Shown here in pieces: positions 1-11,764 of a DNA stretch of 64,000 nt (within the stretch, counting starts at the first letter, position 1; each line of letters opens with the position of its first letter). Source of the DNA: Euglena gracilis (Eukaryota > Euglenida > Euglenophyceae > Euglenales); the NCBI GenBank assembly GCA_039621445.1, contig CP154955.1, positions 47,786,086 through 47,850,085 of the forward strand, written 5' to 3'. Below the pieces are notes generated by a model. That model saw nothing but the letters and a program-made list of their open reading frames with translations, was not told the origin of the DNA and did no database searches. A program made the translations under genes and the position numbers.

Positions 1-1062
1 GTGCAAAGGCGGGCCCCCCGCGGGCTGTGTCAAATCCGGCTGCAGAACACCCCATAGAGTTATTTGGGTCCTTTTGTCCCTCCTCCGGGTGTGGATGTGG
101 GGGAAGGACATTCCCCTCCTGGTCCTTCACGCGCCAAAGAACGGGGGAAATGCGGTTGGCATAGGGGGAGGCGGTCATGGACACGTCGTGACGTGCACTG
201 CACCATAAAGATAATGGCATTCTGGGTATGGGAAAAAGGCGAATAACACAGGGGGGGGGTGAGTGTCAGGGACCATCCGTGTCAATGACAGGGGAGGGAT
301 GCAAAAGGCTTCAAATATGCCTTCTTTCAAAAAAAAAAAAAAGAAGTTGTGTGGGGCTGGGACACGGTGGGCTTGGCGCTCAACCGAATCCCAAAATGAG
401 TTAAGAGAAAACACCAAGAAAAGTCCCTGTATTCTCCCTCCTCCCCCCCATTCAGCAAAACACTTTCAATTCTGGAGATGAAAGTTTAGGGGGTGCAAAT
501 ACTCTACACAGGACGGCCTGATGGGTAGGAAGACCCCCCACCCAGCCTGGCAATTTGCAAAGAAGAATCCCGGCCTACAAGTTGGCGCCCCAGGAACACA
601 GGAAGGGGTGCCAGAACCCCTCCTACTCACCCACAGGGTTCCAAGCTTCCTGTGCAGCCCTGCTTCTGGCGGCCGGGGGAAACTTGAAGTCCGGGGCCAA
701 CAGCCCAGCACCGCTGACAGCCCCACATGCTGCACTGCTCCGCCAGGGCTGCGCTCGGTCCTGGGCTCAGCCACCGGAGGGGTGGGTGCTCAAAATGGCC
801 AGACTCGTTTGGGGGGGGGGGGGTGGCGGGCAGGCGCAGACAGGCGCCGCAAGCCAAAGGCAGCCCAGGAGGGGGGGGTTGCGGTCCTCCGGCTTCGCTG
901 CAGGTCTGACGCCCATCGAAATGAAAATCTGCGCGTTGGGCAGGTCCAAACCCCAAAAAACTTAGCAGTGCTCTTTTTTTTGTGGTGTGCGTGTCCAAAC
1001 GATGACAATAATTGCCATGGTTAAAGTAAGGCCAGGGGCCATCCTCAGGGGGGCCAAGCAAT
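1..1062. other. No gene; G/C-run repeat DNA
   Basis: I see no supportable gene here. The stretch holds short G and C runs and a 13-base A run near 330. Several overlapping open frames occur on both strands between 466 and 1061, but they are proline/glycine-rich mirror images of each other and show no motif. Confidence 0.6.
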
Positions 1063-1140
1063 CACCTATAGTTGACCCCCAGATTTTCGCCATTTTCGGC
1101 CATTTTCGGCCATTTTCGGCCATTTTTTTTCCTATAGGTG
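1063..1140. mobile_element. 78-bp miniature element, CACCTATAG ends
   Basis: The ends are a perfect 9-bp inverted repeat, CACCTATAG and CTATAGGTG. The interior is a tandem array of about 10 bp, GCCATTTTCG, repeated four times. The same architecture recurs at 4750-4846 and 46965-47070 with GCCATTTTAG units, which supports a dispersed family of very small non-autonomous elements. No target duplication is obvious. Confidence 0.6.
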
Positions 1141-1639
1141 GGGGGCAAAGCTGGCTTAAAATTCTTTCATACCAGCAATGCATTTTGTTCATTCAGTCAA
1201 CATGCAAGCAGTCGTGACAAGCTAACGCATCCAAGGAGGTCTGTCTGGGATGGGGATGCAGGGATTAAAGAGGTCAAAGAGTTTTTTGTAGCAAGATTCA
1301 AATTCAAGGTTTTGGGAAGGGGCTTCTTTTTTCCTGCAGAGAGGCTCTTGTCCACTTTGGTCTTTCTTTGCTGGGGGTTCTTAGGACGCTTCATGGGAGT
1401 GGTTGGCACATGACATATTAACCACAATGGTGGGTGGCAACACCAAAACTGGTGCTTTTCTCTTCAAGTTTCTTGGCGTGGATGCTTTTCACAAACAACT
1501 TCCCCTCACCTATTCCACCTTGATACCCCAAGCAACATTGTTTGATGGTGGCACTGTTAGATCCCATCCACTTGTGTGCAATAAACCAAATGCAGGAATC
1601 ACACCTTTAACAGAGGAAAAAAAAACGCTTCACATACTT

Positions 1640-2385
1640 TGCCTGGTTGCACCTTGTCACCGCAATTTTCTGAAATGTCATCAAAACCATCAGCTTTGGC
1701 CCAAATAACCCATTCAGAGGTGGTTCTTTGAGCAGCATGTGTTCCACGGTCAGGCATGATGGCAGGAGAAGAGAGGCATGACTTCAAAGAAGCCTTGATG
1801 TAAAATGTCATCTGTCATGTTGAGACGATCATCCGTCTGGATGTGGCAAAATTGGGAGAAAGTGCACTCAGCTTGAGCGGCAGAACAAAAGCAAGCAAAC
1901 ATGTGATCGGCCCATAATGTTGAAACATTGACATCAAATGCGCTCACCCAATTGTCCAATGTCTGCACCTTGTTCAACGTCGCATCTTGTCCAGCATCTA
2001 CATCTTGTCCAATATCTACATCCATTGCATCAGCAATCACTGTCAATCAATCTCGTCTGGTGTGTGCATCTTGTCCAATACCTGCATCTGGTCAAGATCT
2101 TAATCTTGTACAGCATCTGCATCTTGTCTAGTGTCTGCACCTTGTTCAGCATCTGCATCCATTGCATTTTGTCCAGTATCTGCAACCTGAGAAATTATCT
2201 CAAAAATGGGCTTAATTCATCAAAATATACAAAAAAAAATGCCAGCATCGCCCTTGTCACCACACTTTTTTGAAATGCCTTCAAAACATTCAGCCCAAAA
2301 AACCCTTTCGAAGGTGGTTCTTTGAGCAGCATGTGTTTCAGGGCCAGGCATAATAACAAAAGAAGAGAGGCTACACAGTCACACT
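1640..2385. repeat. Local direct duplication of about 150 bp
   Basis: The segment 1640-1795 recurs at 2241-2385 with substitutions. Shared words include GGTGGTTCTTTGAGCAGCAT and CTTGTCACC. The two copies flank the 18-bp tandem array. Confidence 0.6.
1950..2190. repeat. 18-bp tandem array, CATCTTGTCCAGCATCTG
   Basis: About ten degenerate units of the 18-mer are visible, with variants reading CATCTTGTCCAATATCTA and CACCTTGTTCAGCATCTG. The period is a multiple of three, which keeps the minus-strand frame open across the array. Confidence 0.7.
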
Positions 2386-2389
2386 GAAA

Positions 2390-3247
2390 ATTGCCCCTCA
2401 GGGAAGAAGAAACTGTTAGGCAAAAAAAACTCAACTGTTAGGCAAAAAAATTGCAACAGATTTCTTCTCATTATTGGCCATTTTCGGCCATTATCGGCCA
2501 TTTTTACTTTAGGTGCTTGGGGCCAAGTTTGCATGTTAAGAATCTCGGCCATGTGCAAAAGGGCAAAGGCCAACCCTAGGGGGGGGGGGGGGGCCAAGTT
2601 TGCATGTAAGGAGGAGGGGGGCCAAGCGCCTGGGGGGGTATGATGGAGGGGCGACCCCCCTGGGGGGCCCCACCAGGCTGAAACCACGGGGGGGTCTCGG
2701 AGTGCCCTGGTGCCTGGGCAGGCAGGCACTTCCCCCCCCGGGGGGGGGGTCAGGTGCCTGCCTGGTCGTAGGCCAAAAAGGGCCCAAAAATGGCCTTCTT
2801 CTGGGCCTCCAGCACCTTCGGCGCCGCATGTGCCTTGACTGATTGCCCGGGCACTTTTGGCATCTGGGTGCCTTGCTGTGCCTGCCCAGGAACCTCCCCC
2901 CCCCCCCCCCCCGGGTGGGGTCGGCAACACGTTAAAGTTCAGCCTGACCCAAACCACCCAGAAAGTGGCGTGGTCAGTGCGACCAATTTTTTTGGCCCAG
3001 CACAAAATTTCTGCCAAAAAAAATCGGGTGCTTTGCGTCGGTCACTGAGACAAAAATCCTACCTCTGGGGCTGCGCAGATCACCCCCAGGGCGGAGGGGC
3101 CTTTACAATAAGATCCACCAATGAATTTGATTTGGTTGCCATCCAGCCCCCCCACCCCCCAGGGTTACTCCAGAGGGACTGGATCCTCGTATCCTTCCTG
3201 GACACCTCCCATTACAATTGTCCCATTGCCCTTGCATTCAAATTATG
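2390..3247. repeat. G/C-run repeat family, copy 1
   Basis: The core 2640-2935 has diverged copies at about 8830-9110 and 62940-63215. All share a GGCCAAAAA...GGCTTCCGGCGCCTT word, GGGCACTTTTGGC, and a GGTGCCTTG...TGCC end, separated by G or C runs of differing length. Near 2465-2515 there is a GCCATTTTCGGCCATTATCG array. No gene is seen. Confidence 0.55.
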
Positions 3248-4025
3248 CAGGGATCCTCACACGTCCGTGCTGGCCGAGGCCAAAATGTATCCGTCATTTT
3301 CCGTGATTTTCCGTGAATTTCCTGTGTCCGGAAAAGGTCAAAGGCCACATTCCATTCTGCACTGGAGCCATATTTGGGCGGTTGTGGCAGCAGATCGTTT
3401 CTCCATAATTTAGTCCTGGAGACCCCCAGTTCCACACCTGTGTATGAAAATAAAACGTAAAGGGGAAAAAACAACATTTTATCGTTGAATTTTTTTTTAT
3501 TGATTGCCCCTAAATGGGCTGCCAAAACCCTGTCGGCAGACCGATATAGCGATTGACCCTTCCTGCAGCCGGGGCAGAAAGGTGGAAGGTCAAAAAACCA
3601 GACGCCCTCAACTTGTGTGTATTTCTGGAGAACACCTCTGATGCTTTCGAGGTCCAATTTTGTGACGGGGAGACCAGAATGGAGAGCCACAAAAAGGCCA
3701 CAAAATCATCTGTGATTGTCTGGGTGAGGTTTTGCTTCTTCACCGACTCCCGAAAATCCAACTGCTTCAGTGGAGTGTCTTGGAAAAATGAATTGGACGA
3801 CATTGTCTGTTTGGAAAAGCAGAGAATGTGCAAAACATCCCATCAAAATGTGTCTGCACAAACAAAACGCATTCAAAAAAAGACCAAAAAATTTTCCGAC
3901 CCCTCCTCCTCATCCGAGAATTTCCATGATTTTCCGTGATTTCCGTGAAAATGGCCTTCCGCCCATTTCCGTGCTCCTCCGTGAATTTCCGTGAATTTCC
4001 TTTTCAGGACGTGTGAGGATCCCTG
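3248..4025. mobile_element. 778-bp non-autonomous DNA transposon
   Basis: The left end CAGGGATCCTCACACGTCC and the right end GGACGTGTGAGGATCCCTG are perfect 19-bp inverted repeats. The flanks are AATTATG and AATTATA, so a target duplication of about 7 bp is likely. Next to both ends are arrays of TTTCCGTGA units in the same orientation (3294-3325 and 3918-4000). The interior has no intact transposase. CAGGG ends resemble hAT elements, but the duplication is not a clean 8 bp. Confidence 0.75.
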
Positions 4026-4749
4026 AATTATACCCCTCATTAATGCAATTACCATATTGAATTACCATATTCTATATATACTATAGATTACTACATATTC
4101 TATATTATTTTATGGAAGTATACCCACACCCATCAACTGTTTTGCCAGCCGGAACCCGAAGTGCACCCTCCAACCAAGGGTTGACTCCAACGGCCCTGGG
4201 GGCTGTTGTCGACTCCAACCGACCGCCGACCCAAATGCCTTGAAAAGGGGGCCTTGTGGACCGCGGTTGTTGGCCGGGGTGCCAACTTGGAGGGAGGGTT
4301 GACTCCAGCACCCCGGGGGTCAACGAGCCACGAGGAGGGGGGGGGGATGAGCCAGGTCCACAGCAAGATCTTGCAATACAAACCTGGCGTCTTTTAATGA
4401 CCTCCCCTCCAGGGGGTCCAGCTCAGAGGTTGGAAAACTTGTCTGGCTGAAAAAAGGCTGCTGGTTGACACCCCCTCCCATACGAATCATGTGAAAACAA
4501 AAGCCGGATTCCGGGGGAGGGATGGCACCGGACAGCCGCGCGCCGGTGGCGTCTGCGTCACCACCCAAATCACAGAAAGTTTGTGCACAGTGCGGGGGGG
4601 GGGGGCATATGGTATGCCGCCAGCACGCCTGTTGATGCCGAGGGACAGCTGCCGCACACTCTTGTGTGCACCTCCACCCCCGGCTGGGGGGGACCCAATT
4701 CCCAGACAGGTTGCTTTTGAACAACATCGGGGGTCCCCCGCCTTCCACC
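4026..4749. other. No gene; GGTTGACTCCA repeat words
   Basis: An AT-rich patch (4040-4115) is followed by a GC-rich stretch with the word GGTTGACTCCA and its variants at about 4179, 4207 and 4287. I see no gene. Confidence 0.55.
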
Positions 4750-5345
4750 CACCTATAGTCAAGCCCAAAAATTTCCTCATTTTTAGGCCATTTTAGGCCG
4801 TTTAAGGCCATTTTAGGCCATTTTAGGCCTTTTTAAGGTTTAGGTGGGGGTTCTGAAAATCATATTTTTCGTTATTTTTGTCCCGTAAACTGTGTCATAA
4901 CGTGTGCAAACCTTCTCTCATTCAGTTGTAACAAAAATACATCCAAAAAAGCATGCAAAATTCATGAACACTGGATCAAAACCATGAGAAGCTCAACAAA
5001 TCTTAATTCATTCCCATACAGGAATTCTGAACAGCAAGAATTTACGGTAGTAAAAAATTTTCGAAAATTTTTTGAACAAATATTAAAAGTTTTATTTGCA
5101 CAACCAGAAGGGCTCGGCTTTTTGTATTTTGGTAAATCTATATCATTCTGCGGGATTTCGCAACAAGAAGTCACCCTTTCTGAATGATGACGCTGTTGCC
5201 TGGTGGAATTCAATTTGATTTTGGCATTGTTGCAGCCATTTGAGAGAGGATGGCAGAGATCAAAAGGCAAAGCTGAGATCAATTCCTCTTCTCCATGTTT
5301 GTTTTCCCCTTGGGGGAAACTTAATACTGAAAAGAAAACCCTCTG
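4750..5345. repeat. Dispersed repeat A, uninterrupted copy
   Basis: The copy starts with CACCTATAG and a GCCATTTTAG array (4750-4846). It continues through the word CATAACGTGTGCAAACCTTC and ends in GGGGAAACTTAATACT and an AACAAGTTATAAA tail. A second copy lies at 46965-48720, where it is split by a 1.07-kb insertion. This copy therefore serves as the empty-site reference. Confidence 0.8.
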
Positions 5346-6180
5346 AACAAGTTATAAATAGGAGAGAATAATACACTAACCACACCCAAACACCGTAATT
5401 TATATCGTTTGATATAACCAATTCATAAAAAAAATACTTCTATAAATAATAAAAATATTATTCTTATCTTTCATAAAAAATCATTGTATCAAATCATAGT
5501 ATCATAATAGTTAGCACCATAATAAAAAAAATTTCTATATCATTCATTTTTTTATGATGATGAATATTTAAAGAATAATTATTAAGATCCATAATATAAA
5601 CAGCACATTTTACTCCCAAATACAATAAAAGGTGAATATGTGAACCTAATCCTGTACCTATATACCAATAAAATATTTCACATTCTATCATATTTTATAT
5701 TTATCATATTCAATTTAGCATATTCATATATTTTATCATACTCAATTTTATTAATAATATGATTTAAAGTGGGCATAGTTATTATTAACAATTACATTTT
5801 ACATCAATACTATTTTTTTACTTAATATATATTCATTAATTTCAATTTCTAAACGTCATTATATGTCAACTTCTATATTATAATTACTAAAATTGTATAA
5901 AAGCACGTGTTATTTGTATTATAAAATATTACATTAAAAATTGATATTAATAAAATTTATATAAATACAGAAAAATATATTAATAAAATTGAAAATAATG
6001 CAATACCCACATTCAATATCCATATTAAGCATATAAAATTTCTATGATAATGAAATTTCCATTCATAAAAAAAACATTAAATTTCCTTAGAAATTTTTAT
6101 TGTTTAAATTTAAAATTTTGTAATAATACGTGTATTTTATATTTCAATTGAGATTTTCCAACATCTTCTTTTTCTGTATT
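5346..6180. other. AT-rich island, origin unknown
   Basis: By inspection the base composition is roughly 80% A+T, against about half for the surroundings, with a sharp change at both sides. It lacks the G/C runs seen everywhere else. A minus-strand frame at 5691-5494 encodes 65 residues rich in I, Y and H that I do not recognise. An organelle-derived insertion is possible but not shown. Confidence 0.5.
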
Positions 6181-6589
6181 TTCCCCCGTGCTTCAAAACT
6201 TGCACTGTTTCATTATTTGTGAAACAGACATCGTTCCGCACCGTAAAAAGATGGGAGTAAGAAAAAATACTTCTGTCCAAACCTTCAAAATTCAGTTACC
6301 AAAAGGTTGGGGACTGTGGATTTGGGGACTGATGCTATTATTAGTTGGGATAAAAACATGGGCCTTGTGGGGCTGTATCCTCCACCAAATCCACTGTTCG
6401 CCGTCCACATTAACAAAAGACACCAAAAACCATTGCCTGAATGGCTTCAGTTGTTCACAAAAAAATATTGTGCAACAGAATTTTTCCCATTTTAGGCCAT
6501 TTTAGGCCATTTTAGCTATAGGTGCCTGCACCCAGCTCAGAACTGGACCCCCCCCCCCTCCTGAGCACACATCTCTTTAAGGACCTCGG
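6181..6589. other. No gene; ends in a GCCATTTTAG array
   Basis: I see no gene. At 6487-6525 there are three GCCATTTTAG-type units followed by CTATAGGTG, a one-ended relic of the CACCTATAG miniature family. A run of C follows at about 6550. Confidence 0.55.
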
Positions 6590-7166
6590 GGGGGGGGTTG
6601 CTGGGCTAGGGCTAGAAATTTGGGCTGGCTAGAAATTTGGGCTGGCCAGAAATTTGGGCTGGCCAGCAATTTGGGCTGGCCAGCCCGCCCCCCCCCCCCC
6701 CCCGGGGGGTGGACCCCGGCTGGACCCGAACCGGGGCGAGCTGGACTGAAATCGGAAAAATGCCCAAAAATGACCTGCAGAACACAGTTTTGAAAAAATG
6801 ATGCATCTGGAACCCCCCCAAAATGGCCCAAACGCCCCCCAAACCCCATTTTTGGCCACTTTTGAACACAATTTCGGTGCTTCGCGCCGAAAAATTTTGG
6901 GCTGGGCCCCCAAAAAGGGGCTGGCTAGCTAGGGCTAGCAGCACCCCCCCCCCCGGGGAGGGGGCTGCTGCGGCTGGGCTGGGCCCAAATCAGGGCTGGC
7001 TGCAGCCGCCCCCCCCCCCCGGGGGGGGTTCGCAAAACCTTAGAGAGATGTATGCTCCTGAGTGGACCCAAAAACGAGCCGAAGGCATTTCCGAAAAAAA
7101 ATTACGGAGTTCGCGCTGTAACGCACACCCGGGCCTCTGGCAAGGAAACCCAGGGAGGAAGAACAT
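6590..7166. repeat. Dispersed repeat B, copy 1
   Basis: Words such as TTGCTGGGCTAGGGCTAG, GAAATTTGGGCTGGC and ACACAGTTTTGAAAAAA occur in the same order at 11820-12230. It also carries the hairpin TCGGTGCTTCGCGCCGA at about 6874. Tandem AAATTTGGGCTGGCCAG units sit at 6612-6685. Confidence 0.65.
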
Positions 7167-8300
7167 AGGCGGCGCAGCTCGCACCTAAGCTTTTTCTTTG
7201 TCGACAATTGATTGCGCAAATTGACATTTTTTTTTTACAACCGTGCAAGATGTAAAATGCACACTTCACAATACAGGTTAGGAAACACAAAGGTTTCAAA
7301 CTGTCATCCTAAAAAGCTGTCTGGTATGTCTGGAGCGACAGATTCGTGTTGCTGTCTGTCAAACCGGTGGGTTGAACACCCTGGCTGTTACGACTATGGG
7401 TTTTGGTGTGCCCATGCTGCCTGTAACTGCCAGGTGTTGCAGACCTGTTTGACGACGACCAACTTACCACCATTTGGACAATGTGATGTGCAGTTAAATT
7501 AGACGGTGATTATTGCATAAAAAATCTTTTTGGCGCCGTCGACGGACCGAAATATGTGTCCACCGATTGCACACTCACGTGACACAAATATATGGAATGA
7601 GGGTTGATGTGCCAACCACATGTGTATTTTGTGCAAGCGGTTGGTGTGCATATTTGCACACATTGACCACTCGTGCATTTGTAGATGGCTGATGTGCGTA
7701 AATGAGCACACTAACCATCTACAAATACATAAGTGGTCAATCCACACAAATGCGCACACCAACCACTTAAGCAAGATGCACACGTGGTTGACGTGTGTGT
7801 GAATGGTTGATGGGCATATGTGCACACATCAACCATGTGAAGTTTGGGGAATATGCTAACATCTGCCTTTCCTTGGCTCCAGAAGCAAAGGTTGGGGCAA
7901 AGATTTTGAATGGGTACTGTTTGCAATGTGCGACAAAGAACGGTGTCTTGTAAATGTACCTTTATTTTTCCTACGTATTATGGGGTGCTCTTCGTCCTTA
8001 ACAGTTGGCGCGCGCACTTGAACACACCGACCATTGTGGGCGTAAAACTTTTGCAACTGAAGAAATTGAAGAAATGAAAGCGAAGGTTTTTTTTTTTCGG
8101 TTTTCAGTAATGCGAAATGTGCAGTAGAACACTCTATGACAGGAGAAAGCTTGTCTCCGCTTTGTGTGCAACTTGTATGCCTTATCTCCAACCCGCACAA
8201 CCGATCGTTTTTGCGTCGTCAATTTGAAAATTGAGGAGGAATTGATGACACGTGCCCCCTGTAATTGCTGAACACTTTTCTTCAAGAACAACAACTTCCA
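7167..8300. repeat. Dispersed repeat C, copy 1
   Basis: Starts GGCGGCGCAGCTCGCACCTAAG, then TTTTTCTTTGTCGA. It runs through GTGTGCATATTTGCACAC-type palindromic words to GGAGGAATTGATGACACGTG and AACAACTTCCAG. Copy 2 at 12636-13575 keeps the same order with many substitutions. The start word recurs at 24199 and 45287. No intact gene is seen inside. Confidence 0.7.
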
Positions 8301-8335
8301 GAAGTTTTTACGAGAAGGGTGAAAAAAAAAAACAA

Positions 8336-8740
8336 GTCCAAAAAAATTGGACCAAATTTTGTCACAATCAAATTTACTGACATTTTTTGGAATTTTTTTT
8401 GATTCTCAACAGCATTCTTTGCTTCAAAAACCTCTCAAAATCAAAATGTTGAGAAAATTTTGAAACTTTGGAGCGTGTGAAAAAAGGGGGTTTTGGGGGG
8501 GACCAGAAATGGGTCCCAAAATGGGTCCCAAAATGGGTCCAAAATGAACCTGGCGCTGAAGGTGCCGGAATAAATTTTTGGGTCCAAAAATTGGGTGATC
8601 CGGAAAATACGAGAAGAGGTGGTGGGGGGTCGACCCCCCACCCACCCACCATGCAGGGGGGGGGGGGGTTGGTCGACCCCCCATCCACCCACCACCCTGG
8701 CTGTTTGGCCGATTCCCGTTCTGCCCTGCCCCCCCCCAAT
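8336..8740. repeat. Dispersed repeat D, copy 1
   Basis: Shares with 51297-51690 the words TTTACTGACATTTTTT, CAAAAACCTCTC and GAGGTGG...GGTCGACCCCCC, and ends in CTGGCTGTTTGGCCGATTCC. Three tandem GGGTCCCAAAAT units occur at 8510-8540 where the other copy has one. Confidence 0.7.
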
Positions 8741-9734
8741 GTGCCTGCTGTGGCAGGCACCCTTCAACAAAATGCCCCCCAGGATTCCTTACACATAAGA
8801 CCCCCCAGCAGGCTGAATTTGACCAGCTCTGGGGGGAGGTGGGTCTTGGGGTTCGCTACAGTGCCTGCGCAGGCAGGCCGGCAGGCACCACCTCCCCCCC
8901 CACCCCCCACCGGCAGCACCCCTCCCCCCAGTGCCTGTCTGGTCTGTGGGTCAAAAGGGGCCCAAAATGGGCTTTCTGGGCTTCCGGCGCCTTCGTTGCC
9001 GGATGTGTCTTGGACGAGTGCCCCGGCACTTTTGGCCAAGCGCCCTCCCCCCCCACCCCCCCAGGGGGTGTCGGATCTGGGAGCCTTGGAATGCCTGCCC
9101 AGGCAGCCCCCCCCCTCGGCACCACCTTGACATTCAGCCTGCCGCCACGTTGGTGTCTTCAGAAGTGGTGGTACTTGTGGTGGTGCGGTAAAGAAACAGA
9201 AAACTCTCCTAACCACGGGAAGGCCTGGGGGGGGGGTCAACCCCCATACCACCACAGCAAGGAAAACCTTGACCTGAAAATAAGAGCACAAACACAGGTG
9301 GTGGGGAGACCCGCTTCCACCCCACCACCACCCACATGGCTTTGGGGCTTCCCCTTCTGCCCTTCCGGTAACTAAAGGCTAATCCCCCCCCCAAACCACC
9401 AAAAGACCCCGGTGAACAATTCTGTGACCAATGCTTAAAAGTGAATGATGATTTGGGGAAATTTCGGCACTGCTTTTTCTGAGGCAAGATGAATTCCCTA
9501 TTCTGCGGAGGGAAACGCCGCCGGCGCCGCATTCGCAGCTGCCGGCGGCGGGAGAGCCCCCCCTCCTCTGCCCCTCCCATGCGGCAGCTGTGGTGGTGGG
9601 GGGCTGGGGCCCCTGCACCAACAATACGGATTAAACTCCGCCCGCCCAAGATGGCCTCAGGCAAATGGGGAGGGCGCAGGCGGCGTGGCGGGGCAGTGCT
9701 GTGTGTAGCGGTGGAGGTCCCGGGGAGGGCCGGC
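8741..9734. repeat. G/C-run repeat family, copy 2, and flank
   Basis: The part 8830-9110 is related to 2640-2935 and 62940-63215. The part 9490-9740 is very GC-rich and open on both strands. I found no motif or convincing splice sites and do not call an exon. Confidence 0.5.
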
Positions 9735-9925
9735 GGTGGGACCCTGACAGTTTCCCGGGTAGGGCATTTCAAGGGAAAGTCAATGAAAAATGACCCTGAC
9801 AGGTTGGCCGGTACCGGGGACCCTGACAACTTCCTATACTGACAGGTTGGCCGGTACCGGGGACCCTGACAGTTTCCCGGGCGGGACCCTGACAGGTTCT
9901 CGGGCATGACAGTTTCCCGGGGGGG
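9735..9925. repeat. CCCTGACAGKTT tandem block
   Basis: Two unit types alternate: GACCCTGACAGTTTCCCGGG, and CTGACAGGTTGGCCGGTACC followed by GGGGACCCTGACA. At least six CTGACA words occur in 190 bp, ending in a 12-base G run. Related sequence occurs at 12535-12635. Confidence 0.7.
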
Positions 9926-11764
9926 GGGGGGTAGGTATCCACAGCATATCCAAATATATAACAAATATAAATATTATTCATATATGTTTAACTGTGTAAA
10001 AATTTAACAATGTGTAATTGATGCTAATACTTTTGAAAGATTCGATATTGATAATGATTCTCATAAACGTGCATCTTTCAGATTTTCCTATAAATCAGAT
10101 CAAAGTCAGACAAATTGATTAATATCAATTTATATCACAGCAATGCAGCATTTATGCAATATATACATATGCATTTGTGTATGTGTGCGTGGATCAAAAC
10201 ACATCTTTCATATTTATAGGAAACAATCCCCATAATTTAAAATCAACCTTGGTTGGAACAACCTCCTTCTGATAGCTCCCCCCCTACCCTGCATTTATGG
10301 CAACCTGAGGTGAAATTTCCACCAATTTGGGACTATGACCCCCGACACAAGTCTGGAGGAAGCAGGGAAGGCTGAGTGTTCAGGCTCGAAAAAGTGCGAG
10401 GCGAGCAGATGGCCAGCCTGCTTCCCAGGAGAGGAGCACAACAGGAGTGCCTTGTGCTCTGGGGAGCCTGTCCGCAACAGGCACCTAACTGCACCTAACT
10501 GCTGCCGGCGCCTGCCCACAGGAGGCACCCCCCCCCCCCCGCGCGCCTGACCAGAACTCCCGCGTGCAGAAATAATTTTGGCCATTTTTGGCATTTTTTT
10601 TGTACACCGGGGCGAACTCGAACGGGAAAAATTGTTGTGGGAAAATTTCTGGGGGAAATTTTTGGCGGTATTCCCACCATTTTAAGGATACACCCAGCGT
10701 TTTTTCCGGCAAATTTAAGAAAAATCTAATTTCCTCCCGTGAACACCCAAAAATTTCTTTCGGTGCTTCGCGCCAATTTCCAAAAGGGATTCCCCCCCTA
10801 AATCTTCTGTTCGAACTTTGATCCTTCATATGATTTGGTGTTTGACCATTGGCCAATTTTCGCCATTTTTGGCCACCTTTGGCGTGAGGCTGTTCCCTTA
10901 ATGACTACGATTTCGATGAAAGCTTTCTTTTTTGTCATTTCTTAAAATAACAGCCATACGGTTTTGATTCGGTTAGGGTTATTTTCCGAATGCAGTTTGG
11001 GGAGTCACCGTCATCAAATTTCCCATGATGACTACTGTCTGAAAAAAGGACTGCCTATAGACCGAAGACTTTGTTCGGGGGTTTTGACCACATTTAAGCA
11101 AAATTGGGTCCAAATTTGAGTCATTTTTTAAAATCCATTCAATTAAAATTTTTGTGGCCGCCTCAACCCAAATTAGTCACAATTTCAGCATTTGAAAAGC
11201 ATCAAACCCTAGCTTTGCAAATGGCGGAAAATGCTTAACAATGAGCAAAAAAAGGTGGCCTGCATCATGGAAGGAGCTTGAACATGACCAATCATCCCGA
11301 GCCGCATCCAGCCATGCCCAGTTATTTCGTAGGGCTGCCACCTTCGGCGCGGGCAAACCTCGTCGGCTGCCTGGATCTCTGGTCCAGGTTCTCTGGCTGC
11401 AATTCCCCAGGGGGACGGGGGGGCGAGGTTCCAGCTGGCCAGTGGGACACGAACGGCGGGTGACAAGTGGCCGGGGGACGACGTGCAGCGAGGCAGAAGC
11501 AGGCCGCATGGGAGGGTCGGCGCGCGTGCCCCAAGGGGGTGTTGTTTGGTCCATGAACACCCAAGCTTGGTGCAATATGCGTTTTGGAAAGCGAAAGCGG
11601 GGACCTCCACCCCCCAAATTAGCAAGCCCCCCCCCCCAAGGGCTACACGGGAATCCCTGAAACCCGATGGCTGCTGGGTGGGGTTCAACAACCTGGTAAG
11701 GGGGGGGGGTCCGACCTCCCCCCCCACCAGGCCATCCCCAATTTCCGGGGCACCGATTTTTAGA
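9926..11764. other. No defensible gene
   Basis: AT-rich sequence (9950-10260) is followed by mixed repeat DNA. Near 10755 is the word TTTCGGTGCTTCGCGCC. The stretch 11240-11560 is GC-rich and open on both strands, and could hide an exon, but no splice site pair or motif decides it. Confidence 0.45.

Larger units (their letters stand above)
1197..2434 (-). pseudogene. Possible decayed hAT-type transposase
   Basis: The best part is the minus frame 2046-1750. It contains AQAECTFSQFCHIQTDD followed by RLNMTDDILHQGF, which has the spacing of the hAT C-terminal dimerisation region (..ER.FS....I.TD.R..M.D..L..). Minus frames at 1811-1599 and 1427-1197 (lysine/proline-rich) could be more of the same relic. 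The frame is broken, no N-terminal catalytic part is visible, and an 18-bp repeat array sits inside it. The match is by eye only. It would fit the many hAT-like MITEs in this window, but it could be chance. Confidence 0.3.

Noticed and set aside
1063-1140. CRISPR-like short regular repeats (GCCATTTTCG, also 4750 and 46965)
   Set aside because: Units are 10 bp with no spacers and lie between inverted ends in eukaryotic DNA. They are tandem repeats in miniature elements.
5494-5691. 65-aa minus frame in the AT-rich island as a mitochondrial ribosomal protein (S2-like) fragment
   Set aside because: Only a vague likeness around HIHLLLYLG...VYIMDLN. It is too short and low-complexity to support without a search.
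7100-7190. tRNA- or rRNA-like words in repeat C
   Set aside because: No cloverleaf, A/B box arrangement or conserved rRNA core could be drawn.
8468-9291. Long Pro/Gly-rich open frames on both strands
   Set aside because: They span poly-G/poly-C repeat D and family copies that occur elsewhere in other frames. No splice sites or motifs.
9209-9964. 251-aa minus open frame
   Set aside because: Crosses the CCCTGACAG tandem block and G/C runs. Arg/Pro-rich with no domain.
11209-11727. Long open frames on both strands as a gene
   Set aside because: GC-rich and open on both strands. Neither strand shows a motif, clear coding bias or bounded splice sites.
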